From Opitutales bacterium (GTDB lineage Bacteria; Verrucomicrobiota; Verrucomicrobiia; Opitutales; Intestinicryptomonadaceae), in contig SUVP01000001.1 of NCBI GenBank assembly GCA_015061945.1, positions 186,001 through 250,000 of the forward strand: 64,000 nt of DNA, given 5' to 3'. The notes beneath the pieces are model-generated. The model was not told the origin of the DNA. It did not search any database and saw nothing but the letters and a program-made list of their open reading frames with translations. This document shows positions 45,815 through 54,190 of this stretch, in pieces. A program made the position numbers and the translations under genes. The stretch's first letter is position 1, and every line of letters begins with the position of its first letter.

Positions 45815-46798
45815 TTATTTTTTAGAGATAAATTGCGGGCATTTACCACTTTTAAATTTATATTTTTCTTCTTTTGAATCGTGGCATTTTATGCACGAGT
45901 CTGATGCTGAATTAGAGTGTGGATCGTGGCAGACAACGCAACTCATACCTTCGTGAACTCCAACTGGAGTGCGATCGTCCGATGTTCCAACTTCCCGTTT
46001 CCAATTTGGCGAGTGGCAATTTGAGCAGAGTTTCGACGATGGGTCGTCTGAAGTTTTCACTTCTTTTCCATTCAAATAGCGTTTTACATTTGTCAACATA
46101 TCTGTTCTAAAATGTGCCTTATCGGCACGAGAATAGAATGATGTTTTAGGGATATCGCAAGCTGGTGTTTTCGATTTTCTGCAATTTTCAAAGTTTGGCA
46201 ACTTTGGTTTTTCAGAGTGAATCTGGTGGCAAGCCATACAAGGAATTGCTGGGAGTTGACACTGCTTTGTATCTTTAATTTTCCACTTTGTGCAATCGTC
46301 GCTATCGAAGTTCATCAGCGTATTGATATTACCTTCGTAGAACATACCATGGCAACGGAAACAATCCCAATAAGGTTTTTCTTGTGAGTTATGAATTTTA
46401 TCTTCAAAGATATTTGCGTATGTTGTAGAGTGAGCCCCTTTCTTCCACTTCGCAACTTCATCTTTGTGGCAGTTTGCACAACGCTTCATAATATCCAAAC
46501 GTTGAGCTTCGGTCAGTTTGATATCGCCATTTTTCACGTCTTTTGTGAAGTGCGATACGACCATACCCAACTTTTCTTTTACACTATGAATACCATTTGA
46601 AATTGCCGTCCCATGACACTTTACGCACGCTACTTTTGAGTGTATGGAATTTTTCCACTTTTGGTGTGTCGGTTTAATTTCATGACATTGCGCACAAGTA
46701 TATTCTGGGTCGAGAACATTCCATGTTGAATATCCAGCGAATGCAAAAACTGCCAAAAGGGCAAAAATCAATCCGTATGTAAAAATAATTTTTTTCAT
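45815..46798 (-). CDS. Eight-heme membrane-anchored cytochrome c (NapC/NirT-like start)
   Basis: 327 residues from the ATG ending at 46798; an 18-codon extension upstream is not signal-like and runs into the GMC gene. One N-terminal helix (about 4-22) anchors it. Eight C-x-x-C-H haem sites lie at about residues 35, 58, 107, 146, 187, 258, 287 and 302. The first part (C-A-Q-C-H, H-x-x-W-x-x-S-x-H, C-V-K-C-H) resembles NapC/NirT quinol dehydrogenases. It probably passes electrons from the GMC oxidoreductase encoded immediately upstream, either to quinone or on to other carriers. In gluconate dehydrogenase-type complexes a tri-heme cytochrome is usual; eight haems are unusual here. The whole family is uncertain beyond the haem content. 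Confidence 0.88.
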   Translation of the reverse strand: MKKIIFTYGLIFALLAVFAFAGYSTWNVLDPEYTCAQCHEIKPTHQKWKNSIHSKVACVKCHGTAISNGIHSVKEKLGMVVSHFTKDVKNGDIKLTEAQRLDIMKRCANCHKDEVAKWKKGAHSTTYANIFEDKIHNSQEKPYWDCFRCHGMFYEGNINTLMNFDSDDCTKWKIKDTKQCQLPAIPCMACHQIHSEKPKLPNFENCRKSKTPACDIPKTSFYSRADKAHFRTDMLTNVKRYLNGKEVKTSDDPSSKLCSNCHSPNWKREVGTSDDRTPVGVHEGMSCVVCHDPHSNSASDSCIKCHDSKEEKYKFKSGKCPQFISKK

Positions 46799-46800
46799 TA

Positions 46801-48432
46801 TTATGCCTTTCCGAATGTTTTTGCGATATGTGCACCTGTACGGAACGCACAAGCCATAATTGTTAGGACAGGATTAAATCCGCCATTAGAAACGTGAACT
46901 GAACCATCGCCGATAAAAACGTTATCGGTACCCCAAATTTTACAGTTGGAATCGACAACCGACGTCTTTGGGTCATTTCCCATACGGCATGTACCTGCTT
47001 GGTGTTGACCACCAGCGTTTGGATAATTCAAATTAGGTTTTCGATTTTGTTGCCATACGGTTTTTGCACCAGCCTCGCGTAAGATTGCGGCGGCGGCATC
47101 CGTCATAATCTCACACTGTTTTACAGTTAACGGATGTTTCTTTCCTGATTCTTTTAACATTGGCAACCCAAACCAATTTCGTTTCGACTCATCGAGAACA
47201 ACACGCGATTCAAACATCGGTATTTCTTGAACTGGTCCAACTATACGAAGAATTCTTTTATAATTTTCTCTTTGGAATTTCTTGTGTTCGGCACCCCATC
47301 TTGGAGCTCCCCAAGGACGCATTTTTGAGCGTGCCCATGGCAACGTATAGAACTCTGAACAAAGAGCCCCTGCGAAAATCCCCTTGCTTGCGTTGTGGTT
47401 AAAATCAGAAATTGCGACGCTCGCACCAGGTCCTGTTTCAGACGATACGTCATAGTCGAAAACACCGGCGGCACCGCAATAAACGTGAGAATTTATACAA
47501 CGCCCAACCATATCATTTTGGTTGCCCAAGCCAGTCGGGAACAATTCCGATTTCGACATAAACAAAAGCTTTGATGTTTCTCGAGCATTTGCGGCAACAA
47601 CGACAATATCAGCTGGCTGGAAATGTTCGCCACGTTCATCATCAAAATATTTTACCCCGATAGCTCTGCGACCTTTCATCACAACTTCGTATGCGAGCGA
47701 GTTTGTGCGAACTTCGCAATTACCAGTTTTCATTGCGACAGGGATAACCGAGTTTTGCGTTCCATTTTTTGCATCGCAAGGGCAAGCATAACCGCAACAA
47801 GTGTGATTGCGTTGGCACGCTGCACGCCCATTATACTTCACAGAATTGCGGAGCATCGGGATTGGGAATGGGTGGAAGCCCAAGCGTTTCATCGCTGGAA
47901 TAATAACTTCGGCATCTTCCCTATTATATTCAAACGCTGGCATTGGGAATGGTTTTTTGCGTGGCGGTGCAAATGGATTTGTCGACATATCGCCCGACAC
48001 GCCTACTTCGTATTCAGCCTGTTGATAAAATGGCTCAAGCTCATCGTATGTGATTGGCCAGTCAGCCAACGCCGAGTCTTTGATTTCTGGATACAAAGTT
48101 TTCAGCTTAAAATCTTGTGGCATAAAACGCCAACCCATTGCACCGTATGTTACAGTACCCGAACCTACACAAGCGGCAATATCAACAGTCAAAGGCATCC
48201 ACGATTTTCTGCCGATTTCCCCGTGCTTTGCGACATCTGGTCCATGCAAGCTTCGGATTGCGTGCGTACGTTGGTTTATCAATTCATCATTTGTAGATTC
48301 TTCGTAATCGTGCCATCCGCCACGTTCGAGAAGTACGCATTTTAAACCAGCAGTAGCGAGTTGCTTTGCAACGCAACCACCACCTGCACCAGCACCGACA
48401 ATAACAGCATCAACTTTTTCGTGCGTAGTCAT
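46801..48432 (-). CDS. GMC-family FAD sugar oxidoreductase (gluconate/glucoside dehydrogenase-like)
   Basis: 543 residues. The FAD site G-A-G-A-G-G-G begins at residue 13, followed by E-R-G-G-W near 36. A G-S-G-T-V-T-Y-G-A-M-G-W-R-F motif, a Cys-rich segment C-G-Y-A-C-P-C near 212-222, H-Q-A-G-T-C-R-M-G near 477 and the closing G-D-G-S-V, G-G-F-N-P-V-L-T-I-M motif fit the bacterial GMC large subunits. No signal peptide is seen; such subunits are exported together with the Tat-tagged small subunit, whose gene lies directly upstream and overlaps it by one base. The family oxidises sugars, sugar acids or glycosides; a glucoside 3-dehydrogenase role is inferred. Confidence 0.92.
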   Translation of the reverse strand: MTTHEKVDAVIVGAGAGGGCVAKQLATAGLKCVLLERGGWHDYEESTNDELINQRTHAIRSLHGPDVAKHGEIGRKSWMPLTVDIAACVGSGTVTYGAMGWRFMPQDFKLKTLYPEIKDSALADWPITYDELEPFYQQAEYEVGVSGDMSTNPFAPPRKKPFPMPAFEYNREDAEVIIPAMKRLGFHPFPIPMLRNSVKYNGRAACQRNHTCCGYACPCDAKNGTQNSVIPVAMKTGNCEVRTNSLAYEVVMKGRRAIGVKYFDDERGEHFQPADIVVVAANARETSKLLFMSKSELFPTGLGNQNDMVGRCINSHVYCGAAGVFDYDVSSETGPGASVAISDFNHNASKGIFAGALCSEFYTLPWARSKMRPWGAPRWGAEHKKFQRENYKRILRIVGPVQEIPMFESRVVLDESKRNWFGLPMLKESGKKHPLTVKQCEIMTDAAAAILREAGAKTVWQQNRKPNLNYPNAGGQHQAGTCRMGNDPKTSVVDSNCKIWGTDNVFIGDGSVHVSNGGFNPVLTIMACAFRTGAHIAKTFGKA

Positions 48433-48977
48433 TATGCGTTCCCTCCGTATCTATTTTGTCCGAGTACATGTGGCATATCGATTCCGCACATTCTATACGA
48501 CATATAATTTTTGTTTCCACCATGGCGTGGAGGTCCGTAAAAACCTTGCATCGAACGTGTGAGCATTTCTTCAAAGAAATATTGTTGATTGATTTTTGTC
48601 CAATCTTCCCTTGATAGTTTACCTCTTTCCATTTGTTTCAGGAAATTAGTTTGCGTATTAAAATCGAGCTCTTGGAAATTTTTTGAATACAATCTTTGTG
48701 CCGATTTCTGCATACTTTCAACACCATTCTTAAAAATCGGCAACGATGTTGGGTGATACTTTGTTACCCAATTTTCGATATAATTGATAACGCCAGCTTC
48801 GGTTGCTCCGCCCCACTCTTCATCTGCTGGGATGAATTGTTCTGCCATTGCAATCAAGCAATCTCTTTCCGATTTTGTGAATGGTTGTTGCGATGCCTCA
48901 GATGGATTGCAACCATAAAGTGCAACTCCAGCCGAGACTGCAAGCGATGTTTTTATAAACGTTCTTCTTGTAGCCAT
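48432..48977 (-). CDS. Gluconate 2-dehydrogenase subunit 3-type Tat lipoprotein
   Basis: 181 residues. The Tat motif T-R-R-T-F-I-K (RR at 4-5) is followed by a hydrophobic stretch and L-Y-G-C (Cys 23), suggesting a Tat-exported lipoprotein. The mature part has A-M-A-E-Q-F-I-P-A-D and G-A-T-E-A-G-V-I-N-Y-I, typical of the subunit 3 family. It is the small partner that carries the GMC flavoprotein across the membrane. Its stop codon overlaps the GMC start by one base (TAATG), which makes translational coupling likely. Confidence 0.9.
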   Translation of the reverse strand: MATRRTFIKTSLAVSAGVALYGCNPSEASQQPFTKSERDCLIAMAEQFIPADEEWGGATEAGVINYIENWVTKYHPTSLPIFKNGVESMQKSAQRLYSKNFQELDFNTQTNFLKQMERGKLSREDWTKINQQYFFEEMLTRSMQGFYGPPRHGGNKNYMSYRMCGIDMPHVLGQNRYGGNA

Positions 48978-49044
48978 AAGTAATATATTGATGTTTGAAA
49001 ATTAGCTTATTTAAACTACCTATATATTGCAACAACAAAACGAT

Positions 49045-49995
49045 TTATTTTTTTGGAAGTTCGATAGATGTGGTGTCTGCTTGCAAATCTCCGCAACAAA
49101 ATTGGAGCATACGCATATGGAATTCTTGAACTTTTGGGTCGAGATAATTGTTCTCGGCATGTCCGATGACAGAATACGCAACTCGCCCTTTTCCGAACGA
49201 TTTTATATAAGCTGTCGCATAGTCGCCTTCGGGATAAATTTTGTTTTGTCCCTTTGTTGTGATAGGGCTTCGCTTCGTATCAATACGCATAAGAACTCTG
49301 CATTTTTTGCGATCGTATGATTTACCAAGCAGATAAATTTCGTCTCTAATTTTGAAACTATCGCCTTGCCAAATTCCCTTTGTGATTGGCGATTGCGTGT
49401 CGTCGATAACAAATGTAACAGGCTTATTAGAGATATACCAAGGGTGCGATATGAACTCGCCACCGAGCATTTCAACAAAGGCAGAATTGCGAATATTCTT
49501 GTGATTGTAGCAATCTACACCTGCATGCAAAGCGAAAATCGATCCGCCATTTTTAACATAATCGATGATATTCGCACAAATTTTGTCCGACTTTTTTACA
49601 ATCGCCTTACGCTTTTCTTCTGGCATTTTTGCGAGCTCTTTTGGGCTTTCACCAAAACACATTCCCGTTGAATTATTCAGGACAACACAATCAAATTTCT
49701 TGAGATTTTCTGGTGTAAAATTTTCTAAATCATCTGAAATAACAGTCTGCCAAGCACCAAGCTTGTCCCCGATATTTTTGAAAGCTAACTTCACAGCTGG
49801 GATACCTTCGGTATGTCGCCAACCTTTTGTTCTCGAGAATATGAGAATCTTGCGTGGCTGAATTGGCTTTACCGCACTTTTCGGACAAGCGTTGCAAATT
49901 GCATCGGCTTTCTTTGATAAATCGGCATCAGGTTTTACTTTTGCAAATGAGACAACACATACAAAAGCTGTCAAAAGTATGATTATTTTTTTCAT
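49045..49995 (-). CDS. ThuA-like secreted protein
   Basis: 316 residues with a signal peptide (M-K-K-I-I-I-L-L-T-A, ending S-F-A). The core has K-I-L-I-F-S-R-T-K-G-W-R-H-T-E-G-I-P, C-V-V-L-N-N-S-T-G, then G-S-I-F-A-L-H-A-G-V-D-C-Y, G-G-E-F-I-S-H-P and a closing V-I-G-H-A-E-N-N-Y. These are hallmarks of the ThuA/trehalose-utilisation-like fold (class I glutamine amidotransferase-like). ThuA-type proteins accompany 3-keto-sugar metabolism genes such as thuB; the enzymatic step is unsettled. The gene sits within the GMC-cytochrome operon, 67 bp upstream of subunit 3. Confidence 0.9.
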   Translation of the reverse strand: MKKIIILLTAFVCVVSFAKVKPDADLSKKADAICNACPKSAVKPIQPRKILIFSRTKGWRHTEGIPAVKLAFKNIGDKLGAWQTVISDDLENFTPENLKKFDCVVLNNSTGMCFGESPKELAKMPEEKRKAIVKKSDKICANIIDYVKNGGSIFALHAGVDCYNHKNIRNSAFVEMLGGEFISHPWYISNKPVTFVIDDTQSPITKGIWQGDSFKIRDEIYLLGKSYDRKKCRVLMRIDTKRSPITTKGQNKIYPEGDYATAYIKSFGKGRVAYSVIGHAENNYLDPKVQEFHMRMLQFCCGDLQADTTSIELPKK

Positions 49996-50011
49996 AATTA
50001 TTTAACGATAT

Positions 50012-51028
50012 TTATTTGCCCAATATTTTCAACACTGCTTTTTGATAAGGCGATTCTATCTTTGCATATTCCTTGAGAATATCTACAACTTGTTTTTTTG
50101 AAGAATCGTCCATACGCATCAATGCTGATGTCAAAATTTTAACATAAAAAGGTAATTCTTTTACATCTAACTTTGTAAAATTTTGTGCAAGTTTTAATGC
50201 AGTATAATTATTTGCGACAACTTCAAGACTTATCTTTAATTCTTTTGTATAACTTTCAGAATTCTTTTCAAAAAGTTGGTTATAAAGGATGTCTTCGGCT
50301 TCGCTAACACGACCAATTCTTGAGGCAATAACGGCAAACTCTTTCTTTGCTTTTATGCCGTCTAAAATTACATCTGTTGAATCTTTGCAAAGACCTAAAG
50401 GATATGCCATATAAACATTTTTCTTCGTAGAAATTTCAAATATTTTCTCTGCCGATTTTTTACCACCGAACTTTGAAAGTACATTGCATTGAGCTTTTAA
50501 AACTCGGCTTGTTTTCCCTTCGTATGCAAGCATAAACTCGATATTTTTTTCACACGTTTCAAGTGAGTATATCGCACTTACAATTTCATTTTCGTCGTTC
50601 GATTCACTAATCAATTTGCGAAGTTTATCTTGCGATGGCAATGGCGAAGCCATAAACAATGCACTCTTTGCTACCTTTGAGCCATTGGCAACAAGTTTCT
50701 GCAAAATCGGCAAAGTTCCGTCGTACTTGGCAAGTCCGAGTATAACAGCTGGACACTCATCTAATTTTTCAAACGCGAGCTTCTCGAGAATCGGGAGGGC
50801 TTGCTCGCACTTCATACATGCCAACGAATACAAAATGCCATCTCTAATCTCTGGACGCTTTTCATTCTGCAACGCTTTCAACAAAGCAGATGTATCCATT
50901 TGGCGATGCAGTTCAAGACGGACGTTGTCGGCAATTTTTAAATCGGCATTAGATATATCAGCAATCTCATCTGCACCTGCACATACAGCTGACACACCTA
51001 AAATAAAATTAACTAAAAATCTTTTCAT
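50012..51028 (-). CDS. Secreted HEAT-like repeat protein
   Basis: 338 residues with a signal peptide (about 1-18, ending C-A-G-A). The rest is alpha-helical, with HEAT-like pairs such as L-L-K-A-L-Q-N-E-K-R-P-E-I-R-D-G-I-L and A-L-P-I-L-E-K-L-A. No catalytic motif is seen; such proteins are usually scaffolds. It lies between the ThuA gene and the Gfo/Idh/MocA gene, two bases from the latter, so it is part of the operon. A role in holding the envelope oxidoreductases together is possible but untested. Confidence 0.8.
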   Translation of the reverse strand: MKRFLVNFILGVSAVCAGADEIADISNADLKIADNVRLELHRQMDTSALLKALQNEKRPEIRDGILYSLACMKCEQALPILEKLAFEKLDECPAVILGLAKYDGTLPILQKLVANGSKVAKSALFMASPLPSQDKLRKLISESNDENEIVSAIYSLETCEKNIEFMLAYEGKTSRVLKAQCNVLSKFGGKKSAEKIFEISTKKNVYMAYPLGLCKDSTDVILDGIKAKKEFAVIASRIGRVSEAEDILYNQLFEKNSESYTKELKISLEVVANNYTALKLAQNFTKLDVKELPFYVKILTSALMRMDDSSKKQVVDILKEYAKIESPYQKAVLKILGK

Positions 51029-51030
51029 AA

Positions 51031-52320
51031 TTATACCCCCAAGAAATATGGATATCTGCGTGGACGCGAAAGCATAGCTTCGGCTTCTTTGTTATCAATC
51101 ACTTTTTCTGTATTAGGATCCCACTTAACATGTTTGCCAATTCTGCTTGAAATCGACATCAAATGGCATATTGTCGCACTGCGATGACCTACTTCAACAG
51201 GGCTAACATTCTGTTTCCCGAAACGAATTGCATCTATAAAATCAAGTCGATGATCGATTGACACCTGCAATCTTTCGTCAGAACTTTTCAATGTAAGATT
51301 TTTCAAATTGCGTGGAGTTGTATCAAAACGTTGAGCGCGCGAGACAAAAATTTCACCTTCATCGCCAATAAACTGAATCATGTGATTTTTTGGGATTGGA
51401 GCATTTACATAAACACCAATTCCGTTTGCATACTTGTAGTGTCGATACGGTGAACCGTCTGTGTTTGCAGGGTAAAAATCAGTTGGACCAGAATTATCCA
51501 TACCCAATGCCCACTGAATAATGTCGAAATGATGTGCGCCCCAATCGCCATCTTTACGTTGTCCATACTCATAAAAGCAACGCCAGCCACCAGAATAATC
51601 GCCCAAAACACGAAATGAATTGTAAGGACGATATGGAGTTTGTCCGAGCCATGCATCGTAATCAAATCCATCGGGAATTTTTTCTTCTGGAAGATTTTTC
51701 GGTGGTTGTGGAAACACACCAATTTGCGTGTTAATTCGTTTAATATTTCCAATATATCCATTGCGTACAAATTCTGACGCTTTACGGAATGCCCACTCAC
51801 TACGTTGCTGTGTGCCTACTTGCAAGATACCATTCTTGCGTTTCACTGCATCTGAAAGAATACGCCCTTCTTCAACAGTCAAGCTCATCGGTTTTTCAAC
51901 GTAAACAGCCTTGCCCATTTCGATAGCTTTTAATGCAATCGCAACGTGCCAATGGTCTGGAGTTGCAACACATACAGCATCGATATCATCGCGCTCGATA
52001 ACATCTTGGTAGCGTGTGTATGCGTCAATCGGCTTAAATCCAGTATCTGTGCGAGATTTAGTGATTTCTTCTGCTTCTTTTTTTGCACTAATCAATCTAC
52101 CTTGATGAACATCGCACACAGCAAAAATTTGCGTTTCTGTCGCCCTTGCAAAATATCTGCGATGCCCTCTTGAAATCAATCCATTGCCAATAATCGCCAT
52201 ATTTATTCTACCACTTGGAGATACTCCTCCTCTACCAAGTACACGCGATGGCACAATCTGAACACCCAGCATCGACAACGCAGTGCATTTTGCAAAACTT
52301 CTTCTACTGATTTTTTTCAT
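51031..52320 (-). CDS. Tat-exported Gfo/Idh/MocA-family oxidoreductase
   Basis: 429 residues from the ATG ending at 52320 (a TTG two codons upstream is less likely). The N terminus has a very good twin-arginine motif S-R-R-S-F-A-K (RR at 6-7). The Rossmann region has I-I-G-N-G-L-I-S-R-G-H, then V-C-V-A-T-P-D-H-W-H and the family Lys in V-E-K-P-M (about 131-135). A second half carries G-W-R-C-F-Y-E-Y-G-Q-R-K-D-G-D-W-G-A-H-H. Tat export of a folded, cofactor-loaded enzyme is typical of the secreted Gfo/Idh/MocA group in Verrucomicrobia and Planctomycetes. It probably interconverts sugar hydroxyl and keto groups with bound NAD(P). Confidence 0.9.
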   Translation of the reverse strand: MKKISRRSFAKCTALSMLGVQIVPSRVLGRGGVSPSGRINMAIIGNGLISRGHRRYFARATETQIFAVCDVHQGRLISAKKEAEEITKSRTDTGFKPIDAYTRYQDVIERDDIDAVCVATPDHWHVAIALKAIEMGKAVYVEKPMSLTVEEGRILSDAVKRKNGILQVGTQQRSEWAFRKASEFVRNGYIGNIKRINTQIGVFPQPPKNLPEEKIPDGFDYDAWLGQTPYRPYNSFRVLGDYSGGWRCFYEYGQRKDGDWGAHHFDIIQWALGMDNSGPTDFYPANTDGSPYRHYKYANGIGVYVNAPIPKNHMIQFIGDEGEIFVSRAQRFDTTPRNLKNLTLKSSDERLQVSIDHRLDFIDAIRFGKQNVSPVEVGHRSATICHLMSISSRIGKHVKWDPNTEKVIDNKEAEAMLSRPRRYPYFLGV

Positions 52321-52386
52321 ATTCAATTTAGTTATTAAATGGATTTTCTCCGTTATAAAGTTTGTCGGATAGACTATAAATTCTAA

Positions 52387-52509
52387 TGCCTTTGTATAAA
52401 TTACTCAGGTTATCAATTAGATTTTAACAAAAAATTTATCGATTATCTTTCAGAATTTAACAGTGAAAGATTTTATAAATCAGTTCAAGATATACTCGAT
52501 AAACATTAA
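52387..52509 (+). pseudogene. Possible remnant of a coding sequence, no start codon
   Basis: Between the Gfo/Idh/MocA and AraC genes the plus strand is open for 40 codons between TAA (52384-52386) and TAA (52507-52509), without ATG, GTG or TTG. The translated part reads like a protein end (F-N-K-K-F-I-D-Y-L-S-E-F, R-F-Y-K-S-V-Q-D-I-L-D-K-H). It could be a decayed C terminus or chance in AT-rich DNA. Otherwise 52321-52526 has no gene that I can see. Confidence 0.25.
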
Positions 52510-52526
52510 AACACAAAATCATTACG

Positions 52527-53546
52527 TTAATCTTTTATATAATAACTTGGAGGGTTTCCATACTTCTTGTGAAATATAGTAGAAAAATATTGGCTTGTTG
52601 AAAACCCACAATCCAAAGCAATATCAAGCAAAGATTTTTTGCAATCGCTGTCTTCAATCAATTCTTTTGCACGCTTCAAACGCACCTCATTGAGATATTC
52701 TATCGGCGAAAGATTTGTCAACATTTTGCAATAATATGAAAAGCGAGTTGGTTTCAATCCACAATCCTCTGCCATCGTTTTTATTGTCCATGGTTCAGAT
52801 AGATAATTTGGCAACTGCTCAAGGAAACACTTTACAACATTTTCCGATGGTGATGTTTCAGAATAATTGTGTTTATCGCATCTAAAAACATCTAACATCT
52901 GGAAAATTATAACGTTTATTAAAAGTGCAATTTTTGATATATCCAATTTTCTTGATGAAAGAATTTTCCCGATGCTCACAAACGCTGAACGTAATTCAGA
53001 TGTTGATTTAAACACTGCAATATCCGACTTACTCATATAATCGGCAAATTCTTTTTTATCGTCCTCGCTCAAAAGAATCCATGACGGCCACTTCCATTTT
53101 TGATTTGGCTTGCGCACACCAAAATCAATAATGATAAAATACATCTTGTTAACACCCAAAAACGGATTGCCAATAGAATGTGCTTGCCATGGTTTAGTTA
53201 CGGTAAAATCTTCTCGCGACAAAGACACATAGCTCTTATTTTTTGTATCTGTTGAAAATTCCGCATTTCCACTTTCGACAAATCCAATTTCGAGACCTTC
53301 ATTGCGATGAAAACCAAGCCCCCAATCTTGTGGCTTTTTCGCATTCCAATAAGCCAACAATCTCAAACCATCAAGTTCAAGCGATTCAAACTTCGTACCA
53401 GGATAAAGACCACGCTTAATACCAACCCACTCCAAAGTTTTGCGTTTTATACCATCCTTTAGGGGCTCACATGTGTCGCAAACGTATTTATAATCTTGAC
53501 TGATAAATACGGTGGGACGTTGCACTACTGACTTTTCTTTACCCAT
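52527..53546 (-). CDS. AraC-family transcriptional regulator
   Basis: 339 residues from the ATG ending at 53546; a GTG three codons upstream is not needed. The N-terminal part has a cupin-like sensor region with H-R-N-E-G-L-E-I-G-F-V-E-S-G. The last 100 residues hold the two AraC helix-turn-helix motifs: M-A-E-D-C-G-L-K-P-T-R-F-S-Y-Y-C, then I-A-L-D-C-G-F-S-T-S-Q-Y-F-S-T-I-F-H-K-K-Y-G. It lies 206 bp upstream of the Gfo/Idh/MocA gene on the same strand, so it could regulate the oxidoreductase operon in response to a sugar ligand. The DNA target is not identified. Confidence 0.92.
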   Translation of the reverse strand: MGKEKSVVQRPTVFISQDYKYVCDTCEPLKDGIKRKTLEWVGIKRGLYPGTKFESLELDGLRLLAYWNAKKPQDWGLGFHRNEGLEIGFVESGNAEFSTDTKNKSYVSLSREDFTVTKPWQAHSIGNPFLGVNKMYFIIIDFGVRKPNQKWKWPSWILLSEDDKKEFADYMSKSDIAVFKSTSELRSAFVSIGKILSSRKLDISKIALLINVIIFQMLDVFRCDKHNYSETSPSENVVKCFLEQLPNYLSEPWTIKTMAEDCGLKPTRFSYYCKMLTNLSPIEYLNEVRLKRAKELIEDSDCKKSLLDIALDCGFSTSQYFSTIFHKKYGNPPSYYIKD

Positions 53547-53604
53547 AGAATACACTGCGTAAATAAAAGCTTTAATTTTAATTATTGAAAAATCAACGCA
53601 AAAA

Positions 53605-53633
53605 AAAACGACATCGTTTGAAGATGTCGTTTT
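53605..53633. terminator. Terminator between the 53642 gene and the AraC gene
   Basis: AAAACGACATC pairs perfectly with GATGTCGTTTT around a seven-base loop. It ends the minus-strand HTH gene just beyond its stop codon. Confidence 0.88.
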
Positions 53634-53641
53634 CGTTTTGG

Positions 53642-54022
53642 TTATCTCAAATATCTACTCTTTTTTGAATATAATTTGTCGCGTATGATTTTCTCGAGCC
53701 TGATAAGCTGATAGTCGCTACAACGCGAGATAATTGACTCGATAGCTTCCATAAAAGATTCGGTCGTATAATTTGCAGAGTTCAACAAGTATATCACAAG
53801 AGCGTCGCGATGCACACGCAAATATGTCTTTTTCTCTTCTCCTTTTTTTGCGATTCCGTTTGAAGTATGCCCCATAATTTTGCCAGTGTTAAAACAATCG
53901 CGTACAAATTGGTCCGACCTTCCTATAATATTTCCAGCCTCTTTCGGACTAAACCAATCTTGCCCCGCAGGTATTAGCGATGAAAAATATTCAAAATCAT
54001 CAACTGAGTAATTCTCTTTCAT
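53642..54022 (-). CDS. Small helix-turn-helix protein (excisionase/MerR-like fold)
   Basis: 126 residues from the ATG ending at 54022, which has AAAG upstream; a TTG start eight codons earlier is possible. The middle shows W-F-S-P-K-E-A-G-N-I-I-G-R-S-D-Q-F-V-R-D-C (about 23-43), the pattern of winged helix-turn-helix DNA-binding proteins of the excisionase type, then a wing with K-K-T-Y-L-R-V-H-R-D-A-L. Family members act in phage or conjugative-element regulation, but no integrase is near. It is divergent from the 54191 HTH gene across an AT-rich region with a perfect inverted repeat. Confidence 0.7.
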   Translation of the reverse strand: MKENYSVDDFEYFSSLIPAGQDWFSPKEAGNIIGRSDQFVRDCFNTGKIMGHTSNGIAKKGEEKKTYLRVHRDALVIYLLNSANYTTESFMEAIESIISRCSDYQLIRLEKIIRDKLYSKKSRYLR

Positions 54023-54087
54023 TTCTTTTCTTTCTTTTGCTCGCAATCACTTTTTTTGCGAAGTTCTTTTTTTCTTTTTATGGTTTA

Positions 54088-54129
54088 TTATTATTTAATT
54101 GTATTTTATTATTTAATATGTTTATTAAA
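54088..54129. promoter_or_regulatory. Operator-like AT-rich repeats between divergent HTH genes
   Basis: A 12-bp direct repeat TTATTATTTAAT occurs at 54088-54099 and 54106-54117, 18 bp apart. A perfect inverted repeat, TTTAATA-TGTT-TATTAAA, spans 54112-54129. These lie in the 168-bp gap between two divergent DNA-binding protein genes and could be binding sites for one or both. This is inferred from symmetry only. Confidence 0.45.
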
Positions 54130-54190
54130 CAATTCTGAAGTAATAATTATTATTCATAATTGTCAATATAAAAATAGAAAAATTCTACTT

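Noticed and set aside
47623-48345. Plus-strand ORF of 240 codons opposite the GMC gene
   Set aside because: It has unusual Cys/His/Trp content and no start context, and the GMC frame is certain.
54056-54190. N-terminal extension of the XRE regulator
   Set aside because: The extra residues are low complexity from AT-rich intergenic DNA; the HTH gene starts at 54191.
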